Shown here in pieces: positions 55,105 through 64,000 of a stretch of 64,000 nucleotides of DNA. Below the pieces are notes generated by a model, which had not been told where the DNA came from, searched no databases, and saw only the letters and a program-made list of their open reading frames with translations. Each line of letters opens with the position of its first letter. The stretch's first letter is position 1. The translations under genes were made by a program, and so were the position numbers. Source of the DNA: Streptomyces sp. NBC_00708 (GTDB lineage Bacteria > Actinomycetota > Actinomycetes > Streptomycetales > Streptomycetaceae); contig CP108997.1 in the NCBI GenBank assembly GCA_036226585.1, positions 4,278,001 to 4,342,000 of the forward strand, in the 5' to 3' direction.

Positions 55105-55108
55105 GGAC
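55084..55108 (-). repeat. dispersed 25-bp repeat, minus orientation
   Basis: A copy with one change (CAAGCGCC in place of CAATCGCC on the minus strand). It overlaps the end of the small ORF at 54925 and lies 24 bases beyond the 3' end of the next minus-strand gene. Confidence 0.8.
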
Positions 55109-55132
55109 ACCCGCCGGCGCGCCCGGGGCGCG

Positions 55133-55696
55133 CTACGCGACCACGACCACCTTCACGCCCACCGTGGCGAACCGCCACACCGCATCCCCGTCGGCCCGAG
55201 ACATCCGCACGCCCCCCGCCTTCACCGTCGGGTCCGGCTCCTCCATCGACCCGTCCTGCGCGGCGCTGAAGCCGATCGTCACGTCGTTCACCGCGGCGAA
55301 CCGCACCACATGCTCGATCGGCACCCCGTCCGACCCCTTCACGCTGCCCGACCGCGAGGACACCGCGTAGGTGCCCTGCACCGCGCTCACCGAACCCGGC
55401 ATCACCTTGAACGTCCGGGACGCCTTGCCCTTCGCGTCGACCAGCCACACCCGGCGGTCCTTCAGCGCGTACACGACCCGCATCCCGGTGCCGGAGCCGG
55501 CGGGGACCGCGAGCGGGTCCTTCTTCGGCCTGGCCTTCCCGTGCCCGCCGGCCGGCGCCGACGCGCTGCTGGACGCCTTCGGCTTCGCCGCCAGGTCGTC
55601 CGGCACGTTGGCGGAGGCCTGGTAGGCCAGGAAGCCGACCGCCACGACGGCCGCCGCGGTGAGCGCGGCCACGATTCCCGAGCTGCCCCTTGCCAC
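55133..55696 (-). CDS. L,D-transpeptidase-like membrane-anchored protein lacking catalytic residues
   Basis: A 187-residue protein with an N-terminal membrane segment (about 7-28, GIVAALTAAAVVAVGFLAYQ), an Ala/Ser/Lys linker and a YkuD-like domain from about 70. The end of that domain, DAVWRFATVGVKVVVVA, and GGVRMSRADG (161-170) align with the family's S-H-G-C-[IV]-R block. The catalytic Cys is Gly at about 162 (AGGVRM for GCVRM), and the upstream His is Ser (GFSA, 142-145). It should be inactive as a transpeptidase. The identification rests on my own alignment and is less certain than the named enzymes. Confidence 0.7.
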   Translation of the reverse strand: MARGSSGIVAALTAAAVVAVGFLAYQASANVPDDLAAKPKASSSASAPAGGHGKARPKKDPLAVPAGSGTGMRVVYALKDRRVWLVDAKGKASRTFKVMPGSVSAVQGTYAVSSRSGSVKGSDGVPIEHVVRFAAVNDVTIGFSAAQDGSMEEPDPTVKAGGVRMSRADGDAVWRFATVGVKVVVVA

Positions 55697-55905
55697 CGTG
55701 CGTGCCTCTTTCGCTGTCGTGTGCCGTCGGTGCGCGGGCCCGTGCCGTGCGGCGCGAGCGGTGACCCGTACGGCACGAACCGTAAGTCGTACAAGCGTTT
55801 ACACGTACTCCGCGTATACCCGGTGACGGTAGCAGCCGGGACCGCCCGTACCGGGACGCCGTACGGGGCGCGGGGCGGGCCGCGCCGGAGCCGTAGGCTG
55901 TTTGC

Positions 55906-56568
55906 GTGCTCTTGCTCGCAATGGATACCGCCACCCCCGCCGTCACCGTCGCCCTCCACGACGGGACCCGCGTCGTCGCCGAGTACGCCCAGGTCGACGC
56001 CCGCAGGCACGGGGAGCTGCTGCTGCCCGCCGTCGACCGGGTCCTCGCCGAGGCCGGGGTGAAACTCGACGCCGTGACGGACGTCGTCGTGGGCGTCGGC
56101 CCCGGCCCGTACACCGGACTGCGCGTCGGCCTGGTGACGGCCGCCACGTTCGGTTCGGCGCTCTCCGTGCCCGTGCACGGACTCTGCACCCTGGACGGCC
56201 TCGCGTACGCCGCCGGGCAGGCCGGGCTGGAGGGCCCCTTCGCCGTCGCCACGGACGCCCGTCGCAAGGAGGTCTACTGGGCGCGGTACGAGGACCCCCG
56301 CACCCGGACCGAGGGGCCCTCCGTCGACCGGCCGGCCGACATCGCGGAGCAGCTCGCGGGCCTGGCTGTCGTCGGCGCGGGCGCGGTGCTCTACCCGGAG
56401 GCGTTCCCGGACGCGCGCGGCCCCGAACACCTCGCGGCGGGCGCCCTCGCCGGTCTCGCCGCCGAGCGCCTGGCCGCCGGTGAGGAGCTGCTGCCGCCGC
56501 AGCCGCTCTACCTCCGCAGGCCCGACGCGCAGGTCCCGAAGAACTACAAGGTGGTCACCCCGAAGTGA
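55906..56568 (+). CDS. tsaB: tRNA threonylcarbamoyladenosine biosynthesis protein TsaB
   Basis: A 220-residue inactive ASKHA-fold partner of TsaD: LLLAMDTATPAVTVALHDGT, VGVGPGPYTGLRVGLVTAAT and PVHGLCTLDGLAYAAG. GTG start at 55906. It is coupled to rimI through a GTGA overlap, giving a tsaB-rimI-tsaD operon. Confidence 0.95.
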   Translation: MLLLAMDTATPAVTVALHDGTRVVAEYAQVDARRHGELLLPAVDRVLAEAGVKLDAVTDVVVGVGPGPYTGLRVGLVTAATFGSALSVPVHGLCTLDGLAYAAGQAGLEGPFAVATDARRKEVYWARYEDPRTRTEGPSVDRPADIAEQLAGLAVVGAGAVLYPEAFPDARGPEHLAAGALAGLAAERLAAGEELLPPQPLYLRRPDAQVPKNYKVVTPK

Positions 56569-57068
56569 CCGTCACGACCGCGGTGCTGCGCGAGATGCGC
56601 TGGTGGGACATCGATCCGGTGCTCGCCCTGGAGCACGAGCTGTTCCCGGAGGACGCCTGGTCGGCCGGCATGTTCTGGTCCGAGCTGGCCCACGCGCGCG
56701 GCCCGGCGGCCACCCGCCGCTACGTGGTCGCCGAGGAGCCGGGCACCGGCCGGATCGTCGGGTACGCGGGCCTCGCCGCCGCCGGTGACCTCGCCGACGT
56801 ACAGACGATCGCCGTCGCCCGCGACCACTGGGGCGGCGGGCTCGGCTCCGAGCTGCTGACCGACCTGCTCAGGCACGCCACGGCCTTCGAGTGCGCCGAG
56901 GTGCTCCTTGAGGTCCGCGTCGACAACACCCGCGCCCAGAAGCTCTACGAACGCTTCGGCTTCGAACCGATCGGCTTCCGCCGCGGCTACTACCAGCCGG
57001 GCAACATCGACGCGCTCGTCATGCGCCTCCACGTACACGAAGACGTACAGGAAAACGGGACTGACTGA
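56565..57068 (+). CDS. rimI: ribosomal protein S18-alanine N-acetyltransferase RimI (GNAT)
   Basis: A 167-residue GNAT enzyme with [20 protein letters not shown], the acetyl-CoA loop [20 protein letters not shown] and [20 protein letters not shown]. The GTG at 56565 overlaps the tsaB stop. The position between tsaB and tsaD is standard for rimI. Its stop overlaps tsaD (TGATG). Confidence 0.94.
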   Translation: MTVTTAVLREMRWWDIDPVLALEHELFPEDAWSAGMFWSELAHARGPAATRRYVVAEEPGTGRIVGYAGLAAAGDLADVQTIAVARDHWGGGLGSELLTDLLRHATAFECAEVLLEVRVDNTRAQKLYERFGFEPIGFRRGYYQPGNIDALVMRLHVHEDVQENGTD

Positions 57069-58168
57069 TGGCTGACGAACCCCTCGTACTCGGTATCGAG
57101 ACCTCCTGCGACGAAACCGGGGTCGGCATCGTCCGGGGGACCACGCTCCTCGCGGACGCCGTCGCGTCCAGCGTCGACACGCACGCCCGCTTCGGCGGCG
57201 TCGTCCCCGAGATCGCCTCCCGCGCGCATCTGGAGGCGATGGTCCCCACCATCGAGCGCGCCCTGAAGGACGCCGGCGTCAGCGGCCGGGACCTCGACGG
57301 CATCGCCGTCACCGCCGGACCCGGCCTCGCGGGCGCCCTGCTCGTCGGTGTCTCCGCCGCCAAGGCGTACGCGTACGCGCTGAACAAGCCGCTGTACGGG
57401 GTCAACCACCTGGCGTCCCACATCTGCGTCGACCAGCTGGAGCACGGGCCGCTGCCCGAGCCCACCATGGCGCTCCTGGTCAGCGGCGGGCACTCCTCGC
57501 TGCTCCTCGCGCCCGACATCACCAACGACGTCCGGCCGCTGGGCGCGACCATCGACGACGCGGCCGGCGAGGCGTTCGACAAGATCGCCCGGGTGCTGGA
57601 CCTCGGCTTCCCCGGCGGCCCGGTCATCGACCGGCTCGCCCGCGAGGGCGACCCGGCCGCCATCGCCTTCCCGCGCGGCCTGACCGGCTCGCGCGACCCC
57701 GCGTACGACTTCTCCTTCTCCGGCCTGAAGACGTCCGTCGCCCGCTGGATCGAGGCCAAGCGGGCGGCCGGCGAGGAGGTGCCGGTACGGGACGTGGCCG
57801 CGTCCTTCCAGGAGGCCGTCGTCGACGTGCTCACCCGCAAGGCCGTCCGCGCCTGCAAGGACGAGGGCGTCGACCACCTGATGATCGGCGGCGGCGTCGC
57901 GGCCAACTCCCGGCTGCGCGCGCTCGCCCAGGAGCGGTGCGAGCGGGCCGGTATCCGGTTGCGCGTGCCCCGCCCCAAGCTGTGCACCGACAACGGGGCG
58001 ATGGTCGCCGCGCTCGGCGCCGAGATGGTCGCCCGCAACCGGCCCGCCTCCGACCTGGAGCTGTCCGCCGACTCCTCGCTGCCCGTCACCGAGACCCACG
58101 TCCCGGGCGCCCCCACGTACGACCACGACCATGTGCACGAGGTCAGCAAGGACAACCTCTACTCATGA
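57068..58168 (+). CDS. tsaD: tRNA N6-adenosine threonylcarbamoyltransferase TsaD
   Basis: A 366-residue catalytic subunit of t6A synthesis. [28 protein letters not shown], the metal site VNHLASHIC (His114, His118), [34 protein letters not shown] and [10 protein letters not shown] are all present. It is the last core gene of the operon; the next gene starts within its stop codon. Confidence 0.98.
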   Translation: MADEPLVLGIETSCDETGVGIVRGTTLLADAVASSVDTHARFGGVVPEIASRAHLEAMVPTIERALKDAGVSGRDLDGIAVTAGPGLAGALLVGVSAAKAYAYALNKPLYGVNHLASHICVDQLEHGPLPEPTMALLVSGGHSSLLLAPDITNDVRPLGATIDDAAGEAFDKIARVLDLGFPGGPVIDRLAREGDPAAIAFPRGLTGSRDPAYDFSFSGLKTSVARWIEAKRAAGEEVPVRDVAASFQEAVVDVLTRKAVRACKDEGVDHLMIGGGVAANSRLRALAQERCERAGIRLRVPRPKLCTDNGAMVAALGAEMVARNRPASDLELSADSSLPVTETHVPGAPTYDHDHVHEVSKDNLYS

Positions 58169-58437
58169 GCGCCCCCGTCACCGCCCTGATGTGGGAGGCC
58201 CGTGCCGCCGAGGGGCGCGGCGGCGAACTCCTGGAGTGGGCCCGCGCCCACGCCGCCGAGCTGCCGCGGACCCCGCTGCGCAGCGAGCTGCTGCGCGCCC
58301 CGCAGGACCGGGTCCTGGTCATCACCTGGTGGCGGGGCGGCTACGCCGACGAGCTGCCGGAGCTGCCCGAACCGGATCCGGACCTCGTCACCCGGCCGGT
58401 CCACCGCTGGCGCTTCGAATCGCTGGGAGCTGCTTAG
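58165..58437 (+). CDS. small conserved protein downstream of tsaD
   Basis: A 90-residue protein beginning [20 protein letters not shown]; the ATG overlaps the tsaD stop (ATGA). The pattern ([51 protein letters not shown]) suggests an alpha/beta fold, perhaps a dimeric ferredoxin-like barrel, but I recognise no named family. Its coupling to tsaD implies coexpression. Confidence 0.8.
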   Translation: MSAPVTALMWEARAAEGRGGELLEWARAHAAELPRTPLRSELLRAPQDRVLVITWWRGGYADELPELPEPDPDLVTRPVHRWRFESLGAA

Positions 58438-58517
58438 CCCCGGCACGTCGATGAGTTCCGGGCGCCCGCGCGGTCTACCCTTCACGGCACTTCGCCCCCG
58501 TACGTGAGGAGAGGACC

Positions 58518-58988
58518 ATGCAGAAGGTCACCACGTTCCTTTGGTATCCGAAGGGCCTGATCGAGGAAGTAGCCGACTACTACGTCTCCGTCGTCGGCGG
58601 CGACTCGCGCGTCCTGGAGACCACCCTCTGGACCGCCGCGAGCCCCGGCGAGGAGGGCACGGCGATGACCGTACGGTTCCAGCTGGACGGCGCGGAGTAC
58701 GTCGCGTTCGACGGCGGGCCCGAGTTCCCCTTCAACGAGGCCGCCTCGCTCTCCGTCGAGTGCGACTCGCAGGAGGAGGTGGACCGCCTGTGGAACGAGC
58801 TCACCTCCGGCGGCGGGCAGGAGATCCAGTGCGGCTGGCTCAAGGACAAGTACGGCCTGTTCTGGCAGATCGTCCCGCCGGGCCTCGGTGAGGCCCTGAC
58901 CGACCCGGACCCGGAGAAGGCCGCCCGTGCGATGAAGGCCATGTTCGGCATGAAGCGCCTGGACATCGAGGCCATCCGCAACGCCTGA
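58518..58988 (+). CDS. VOC-family (PhnB/glyoxalase-like) protein
   Basis: A 156-residue protein of the 3-demethylubiquinone-methyltransferase-like VOC group: KVTTFLWYPKGLIEEVADYY, FQLDGAEYVAFDGGPEFPFN, EAASLSVECDSQEEVDRLWN, CGWLKDKYGLFWQIVPPGLG. The His metal ligands of true glyoxalases are not obvious. The function is unknown. ATG at 58518, with GTGAGGAGAGGACC upstream. Confidence 0.92.
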   Translation: MQKVTTFLWYPKGLIEEVADYYVSVVGGDSRVLETTLWTAASPGEEGTAMTVRFQLDGAEYVAFDGGPEFPFNEAASLSVECDSQEEVDRLWNELTSGGGQEIQCGWLKDKYGLFWQIVPPGLGEALTDPDPEKAARAMKAMFGMKRLDIEAIRNA

Positions 58989-59035
58989 GACCTGGGCGGT
59001 ACTTGGGACAACGGGTGATCGATAAGGTCTGCCCC

Positions 59036-59701
59036 ATGTCCCCTCGCTCCGTGCTGCCGCCGCCCCCGCCGCCCGTGGAGATACGCGCCTGGCCCGACCG
59101 GGAGGCGCTGCTCGCCGACCGGTCCTTCCTGCTCGGTGTGCTGGTGAAGGCGCACCTCGGCCCCGGCCGGCTCGGGCTGCTGTGGCTGTGGGGGGCGGTC
59201 GGCGCGCTCGGCTGGTCGCTGACCGGGACGGCGTTCATCAGCTTCGAGCAGTCGTACGACCCCCTCGGCGCGATCTTCGGCGTGGTGATGCTCGCCCTGG
59301 GCGCCGCCGTCCTGCTGCCCGCGCTGATCCTGCTCGTCGTCGGGCTGCGCCGGGACGTGGCGGTGCGGCGGCTGCTCACGCAGTGGGGCGCGCTGGACCG
59401 CGACCCGGCCCGCGACGCCGGTCTCCGGCTGCCCGGCCTCAGCCTGGTGTGGCTGCTGGCGTCCTTCGCGCTGGGCGCGTTCGGGCTGTACGCCTGCGTC
59501 GTCGTGCCCGCGGGCGCGGTGCGGGGCCATGACACATACGGGCTGATGGCGCTGATCATAGGGATCGGTCTCCTGGCCTGGATCATCGGCCTCATCGGAG
59601 TCTTCAAGGCGTTCTGGCACCGCCGCTGGATCGTCCGCGTGCTGACCGGGACGGCCGCGCCCGAACCGCTGCCCGCGTGGGGCGGCGGCGCCCACCGCTG
59701 A
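59036..59701 (+). CDS. membrane protein, unknown function
   Basis: A 221-residue protein with a Pro-rich N-terminus (RSVLPPPPPPVEIRAW) and four membrane segments (about 47-70, 82-107, 140-165 and 175-200). I used the ATG at 59036; an earlier in-frame start at 59003 is possible. No motif was recognised. It is followed 69 bases later by another small membrane protein. Confidence 0.78.
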   Translation: MSPRSVLPPPPPPVEIRAWPDREALLADRSFLLGVLVKAHLGPGRLGLLWLWGAVGALGWSLTGTAFISFEQSYDPLGAIFGVVMLALGAAVLLPALILLVVGLRRDVAVRRLLTQWGALDRDPARDAGLRLPGLSLVWLLASFALGAFGLYACVVVPAGAVRGHDTYGLMALIIGIGLLAWIIGLIGVFKAFWHRRWIVRVLTGTAAPEPLPAWGGGAHR

Positions 59702-59770
59702 CCCCGGCGCCCTACCCTTGGCGTGTACACGCGCGGCGTGGTGGCACGCCGGCACAGGGGGAGGACGTTC

Positions 59771-60136
59771 ATGGAGTGGTACTGGTGGGTGCTCATCATC
59801 TTCTGGACCGGGGGCTTCGGCTGGCTCGCCGACAACGTCCGTACGGCGCTGCGCAACCGGCACAGCCGCAAGCTCGAACTGCTGGAGGCCGGCCGGCAGG
59901 AACGCCTCGCGGTCGAGGCGGCGAACCGGCCGCCCGAGCCCGTCTGCGGCTGCACGCACCACCTCGCCAAGCACGACAAGCGGGGCAAGTGCCATGAGCG
60001 GGTCGAGGTGCCGACCGCCTGGGACGAGCAGAAGAAGCCCGTCCGCTTCGAGGCCGGTCAGTGCAACTGCCAGCAGTACGTAGGCCCTCAGCCGCTCTCG
60101 CAGGTGTACGCGGAGGACCTCACCGACCTCGCGTGA
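59771..60136 (+). CDS. small membrane protein with a Cys-rich C-terminal domain
   Basis: A 121-residue protein; ATG at 59771 with GGGGAGGACGTTC upstream. One membrane segment (EWYWWVLIIFWTGGFGWLAD) is followed by a coiled basic stretch (RKLELLEAGRQERLAVEAAN) and a domain with CGCTHHLAKHDKRGKC and CNCQQY. The CxC/H spacing could bind metal. No known family was recognised. Confidence 0.8.
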   Translation: MEWYWWVLIIFWTGGFGWLADNVRTALRNRHSRKLELLEAGRQERLAVEAANRPPEPVCGCTHHLAKHDKRGKCHERVEVPTAWDEQKKPVRFEAGQCNCQQYVGPQPLSQVYAEDLTDLA

Positions 60137-60213
60137 CGCGTTCGGCCGCCTCCGTGTGAGCCACCCGGGGGACCCCGCGTGCCCGGCGGCGGTGTCGGGC
60201 CCCCCGTCCTCGG

Positions 60214-60251
60214 TCGTACTGGCAGGATCCGGCGCCATGCAGCCAGTACGA
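60214..60251. promoter_or_regulatory. inverted repeat upstream of the polysaccharide deacetylase gene
   Basis: TCGTACTGGC (60214-60223) and GCCAGTACGA (60242-60251) are perfect 10-bp arms around an 18-base spacer. An alternative ATG start (60237) lies in the spacer, so the element is more likely an operator or leader hairpin before the ATG at 60270. Confidence 0.5.
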
Positions 60252-60269
60252 CAAAAGGACAAATTGGCC

Positions 60270-61253
60270 ATGAATGGGCGTGAACCGGGTGCGGTGACGG
60301 GCGTGCGGCAGCGGGGGCGGCGAGGACGGGGCCACCTGCGGCGCCGGCCGGGTTACGCGGTCCTGGCCGCGCTCCTGGTCGCCGCCGCCGCGTCCGGCTG
60401 CGCGGCCGGGGACGGCGACCAGGCCGCCGTCCGGAGCGCGAAGCTCCAGGCCGGCCAGGCGGGCGCGCCGGCGGAACCGGCGGCCGGGGCGCTGGGCACC
60501 CGGGCGGCACAGGCGGAGCGGGCGAAGCTGGCCCAGGCCGCCCGTGCGGTCGCCGCCAAGAAGTGGGGCCTGGCGGGCACCCCGCTCGCGGCGCCCGTGC
60601 CGCCCGTGAAGAAGCCGCACCTCACGACCCGCAAGGGCTTCGAGGTGGAGGGTCAGGACGACTCGCTGCCGCCGGTCTTCACCCGGGTCCCCACCACGGA
60701 CAAGGTCGTCTTCCTGACCATGGACGACGGGGACGACAAGGACCCCGAGCTGCTGAAGATGATGTCGGAGCTGAACATCCCGTACAGCGCCTTCCTCACC
60801 GACTACCTGGTGCGCGACGACTACGCGTACTTCAAGGACGCCCAGGCCCGCGGGCTCACGCTCAGCAACCACACGCTCAACCACCGCTACATGCCGGGCC
60901 TGTCCCACGACGAGCAGAAGCGCGAGATCTGCGACCAGCAGGACATCATGGAGCAGCAGTTCGGCAAGCGGCCCCGGCTCTTCCGGCCGCCGTACGGCAA
61001 CTACAACACCGACACGCTGAGGATCGCCAAGTCCTGTGGCATCACCGCCGTGCCGCTGTGGGAGGCCGAGGCGTTCCCCGACCACATGGAGTGGCGCGAG
61101 GAGGACCGGAAGCTGCACCCCGGCGACATCATCCTCACCCACTTCCGCGGCACGAAGGACTGGAAGGGCAGCATGCCCGACCTGATCCGGTCCGTCATGA
61201 AGGTCGTCACGGACCAGGGGTACGCCGTGGCCCGCCTGGAGGACTACGTGTAG
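60270..61253 (+). CDS. polysaccharide deacetylase lipoprotein
   Basis: A 327-residue protein from the ATG at 60270 (AAAAGGAC upstream); an in-frame ATG at 60237 would add 11 residues. An Arg-rich N-region (RRGRGHLRRR) precedes the hydrophobic stretch AVLAALLVAAAASGC with lipobox ASGC. The NodB deacetylase domain has VVFLTMDDGDDKDP (catalytic Asp-Asp), SNHTLNH (metal His-x3-His), RPPYGNYN and DIILTHFRG. It probably deacetylates cell-wall or surface glycans outside the membrane. Confidence 0.92.
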   Translation: MNGREPGAVTGVRQRGRRGRGHLRRRPGYAVLAALLVAAAASGCAAGDGDQAAVRSAKLQAGQAGAPAEPAAGALGTRAAQAERAKLAQAARAVAAKKWGLAGTPLAAPVPPVKKPHLTTRKGFEVEGQDDSLPPVFTRVPTTDKVVFLTMDDGDDKDPELLKMMSELNIPYSAFLTDYLVRDDYAYFKDAQARGLTLSNHTLNHRYMPGLSHDEQKREICDQQDIMEQQFGKRPRLFRPPYGNYNTDTLRIAKSCGITAVPLWEAEAFPDHMEWREEDRKLHPGDIILTHFRGTKDWKGSMPDLIRSVMKVVTDQGYAVARLEDYV

Positions 61254-61663
61254 GGAGGGGCGGTGTGCGCGCGGGCCGCCCCGGGCGTCGCGTGCGCGTC
61301 CTCGTAGGCGCTGTGCCAGGCCGTCACCGTGACGACGAGCAGCACGCACACGCCGATCAGCTGGACGACGCCCGCGATCGGCAGCCCGTGGCGCAGCAGC
61401 ACCACCCCGATCACGCAGGCCACCGCCGTGACGGCGGCGAGGACGAGAGTGCCGGACCAGTCCATCCCGGGCGGTCCGGCCTCCGCCATGTCCGGGTTCG
61501 GCGGCCGGGGGTCGGAGCCCGTGTACGCGTAGAAGAGGACCGCGCTCACCAGCGACTCCAGGGCGATGAGCAGCACGCCGAGGACCACGTCGAGGCAGCC
61601 GGTCATCACCGGGCCGGGACGCGAGGGGGCCGGGCGGTCCCGGCCTGAGCTTCGTATGCGCAT
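61244..61663 (-). CDS. small membrane protein (DUF6234-like)
   Basis: A 139-residue protein; I used the ATG at 61661-61663 with GGTGGCGGG upstream, while the frame opens at 61744. It has a basic N-terminus, then three membrane segments (GCLDVVLGVLLIALESLVSA; SGTLVLAAVTAVACVIGVVL; GLPIAGVVQLIGVCVLLVVT). The function is unknown. Its 3' end overlaps the convergent deacetylase gene by 10 bases. Confidence 0.78.
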   Translation of the reverse strand: MRIRSSGRDRPAPSRPGPVMTGCLDVVLGVLLIALESLVSAVLFYAYTGSDPRPPNPDMAEAGPPGMDWSGTLVLAAVTAVACVIGVVLLRHGLPIAGVVQLIGVCVLLVVTVTAWHSAYEDAHATPGAARAHTAPPYT

Positions 61664-61784
61664 CCCGCCACCGTCCACCGGAACGGACCGGGCGGCCCCG
61701 GCGTTGTCCCTACGGTGTCCGGAACGTTGCACGGCCGCAGCCATCCGGTCCGCAGGCCCCCGCGTACGCCACGAGGGGCGTGAA

Positions 61785-61811
61785 TTGGCACTCCGCTTGA
61801 CCGAGTGCTAA
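61785..61811 (+). promoter_or_regulatory. CIRCE element 1 (HrcA operator)
   Basis: TTGGCACTC-N9-GAGTGCTAA, one base from the TTAGCACTC-N9-GAGTGCTAA consensus. The -35 TTGACC of the groES promoter begins inside its spacer. Confidence 0.95.
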
Positions 61812-61826
61812 TCGCAGTCATAGTGT
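61797..61826 (+). promoter_or_regulatory. groES-groEL1 promoter
   Basis: TTGACC (61797-61802) and TAGTGT (61821-61826), 18 bases apart. CIRCE 1 overlaps the -35 and CIRCE 2 covers the expected transcription start, so HrcA binding would block both polymerase entry and early elongation. Confidence 0.8.
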
Positions 61827-61831
61827 CAGTG

Positions 61832-61858
61832 CTGGCACTCCCTACTGGAGAGTGCCAG
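61832..61858 (+). promoter_or_regulatory. CIRCE element 2 (HrcA operator)
   Basis: CTGGCACTC-N9-GAGTGCCAG, with arms that extend to TGCTGGCACTC/GAGTGCCAGCA. Its centre is 47 bp from that of CIRCE 1. Confidence 0.93.
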
Positions 61859-61965
61859 CAGTACTGTGCGACCGGCAGGTCCGGCACCCGCGACGACGGG
61901 CTCACCTGGTCGCCCTACCCAAGACTGTTAAACCCCGTGAGATCTCCGAAGGGGGAGACCGGATC

Positions 61966-62274
61966 GTGTCGACCGCCAGCTCCAAGGTTGCGATCAAGCC
62001 GCTCGAGGACCGCATTGTGGTCCAGCCGCTCGACGCCGAGCAGACCACGGCCTCCGGCCTGGTTATCCCGGACACCGCCAAGGAGAAGCCCCAGGAGGGC
62101 GTCGTCCTGGCCGTGGGACCGGGCCGCTTCGAGAACGGCGAGCGCCTGCCGCTCGACGTCAAGACCGGCGATGTCGTGCTGTACAGCAAGTACGGCGGCA
62201 CCGAGGTGAAGTACAACGGCGAGGAGTACCTCGTCCTCTCGGCTCGCGACGTGCTCGCGATCATCGAGAAGTAA
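61966..62274 (+). CDS. groES: co-chaperonin GroES
   Basis: A 102-residue Hsp10. I chose the GTG at 61966 with GGGGGAGACCGGATC upstream; the frame extends to 61852 through the operator. Diagnostic parts are [40 protein letters not shown] and [20 protein letters not shown]. It caps GroEL during folding. Confidence 0.98.
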   Translation: MSTASSKVAIKPLEDRIVVQPLDAEQTTASGLVIPDTAKEKPQEGVVLAVGPGRFENGERLPLDVKTGDVVLYSKYGGTEVKYNGEEYLVLSARDVLAIIEK

Positions 62275-63999
<1,725 letters not shown>

Positions 64000-64000
64000 C

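Noticed and set aside
54894..55370. A 158-codon plus-strand frame overlapping the small ORF and the L,D-transpeptidase-like gene
   Set aside because: It overlaps a supported minus-strand gene and has no Shine-Dalgarno, whereas the alternative ATG at 54925 has an ideal AGGAGG.

Overview
This window is high-GC actinobacterial chromosome, almost certainly Streptomyces. Three things point there: strong G/C third-position bias with many GTG starts and GGAGG-type ribosome binding sites; Streptomyces-type gene families (an XRE/DUF5753 regulator with DUF397 partners and an anti-sigma-like ATPase, a two-module Lrp regulator, a GroEL1 with a His-rich tail); and the gene order S10-spc-alpha ribosomal operons, truA, rplM-rpsI-glmM, coaA, glmS-acpS-nnr-alr-tsaE-tsaB-rimI-tsaD, groES-groEL1. 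No tRNA, rRNA, CRISPR array, transposase or integrase was seen.

Region 1 (1-10.9 kb) is accessory. It holds a lipoprotein with a penicillin-binding-protein fold that has lost all three catalytic motifs, a small membrane protein, a two-gene unit with a nucleotidyltransferase-like member, a helix-turn-helix protein, and a regulatory cluster of ATPase, XRE/DUF5753 and three tandem DUF397 genes. It ends with a two-gene RNA-repair-like operon: an RNA ligase fused to a P-loop kinase, translationally coupled to a DUF504-EEP-nucleotidyltransferase protein. This operon is the most interesting functional system in the window.

Region 2 (11.0-28.7 kb) is the ribosomal protein supercluster from rpsJ to truA, with secY, adk, map, infA and rpoA. 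It is compact, with many 1-4 base start/stop overlaps, but strong hairpins interrupt it at rpsQ/rplN, rplO/secY, adk/map and rpsK/rpoA. rpsD is absent from its position in the E. coli alpha operon.

Region 3 (28.7-36.2 kb) carries a membrane-anchored protein, an ABC-F ATPase, rplM-rpsI, glmM, a DUF389 membrane protein and coaA.

Region 4 (36.2-47.2 kb) looks like a second variable block between coaA and glmS. It contains a secreted protein, long-form argG with an ArgR-like box, a DUF4396 membrane protein behind a CsoR-type copper operator, small redox enzymes with a divergent LysR regulator, a RidA protein, an AAA ATPase/DUF234 protein behind a 37-bp palindrome, and a double-Lrp regulator divergent from an MFS exporter.

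Region 5 (47.2-64.0 kb) is core again: glmS, acpS, the NAD(P)HX repair enzyme, alanine racemase and the tsaE/tsaB/rimI/tsaD module. Among these lie an L,D-transpeptidase-like protein lacking its catalytic Cys and His, and a 59-codon ORF behind an iron-box-like palindrome. The window closes with a polysaccharide deacetylase lipoprotein and groES-groEL1 under two CIRCE elements.

A 25-bp intergenic repeat with the core CGCCGGACGGGCTTGA occurs eight times, often in tandem pairs, and twice supplies the stop codon of an ORF.
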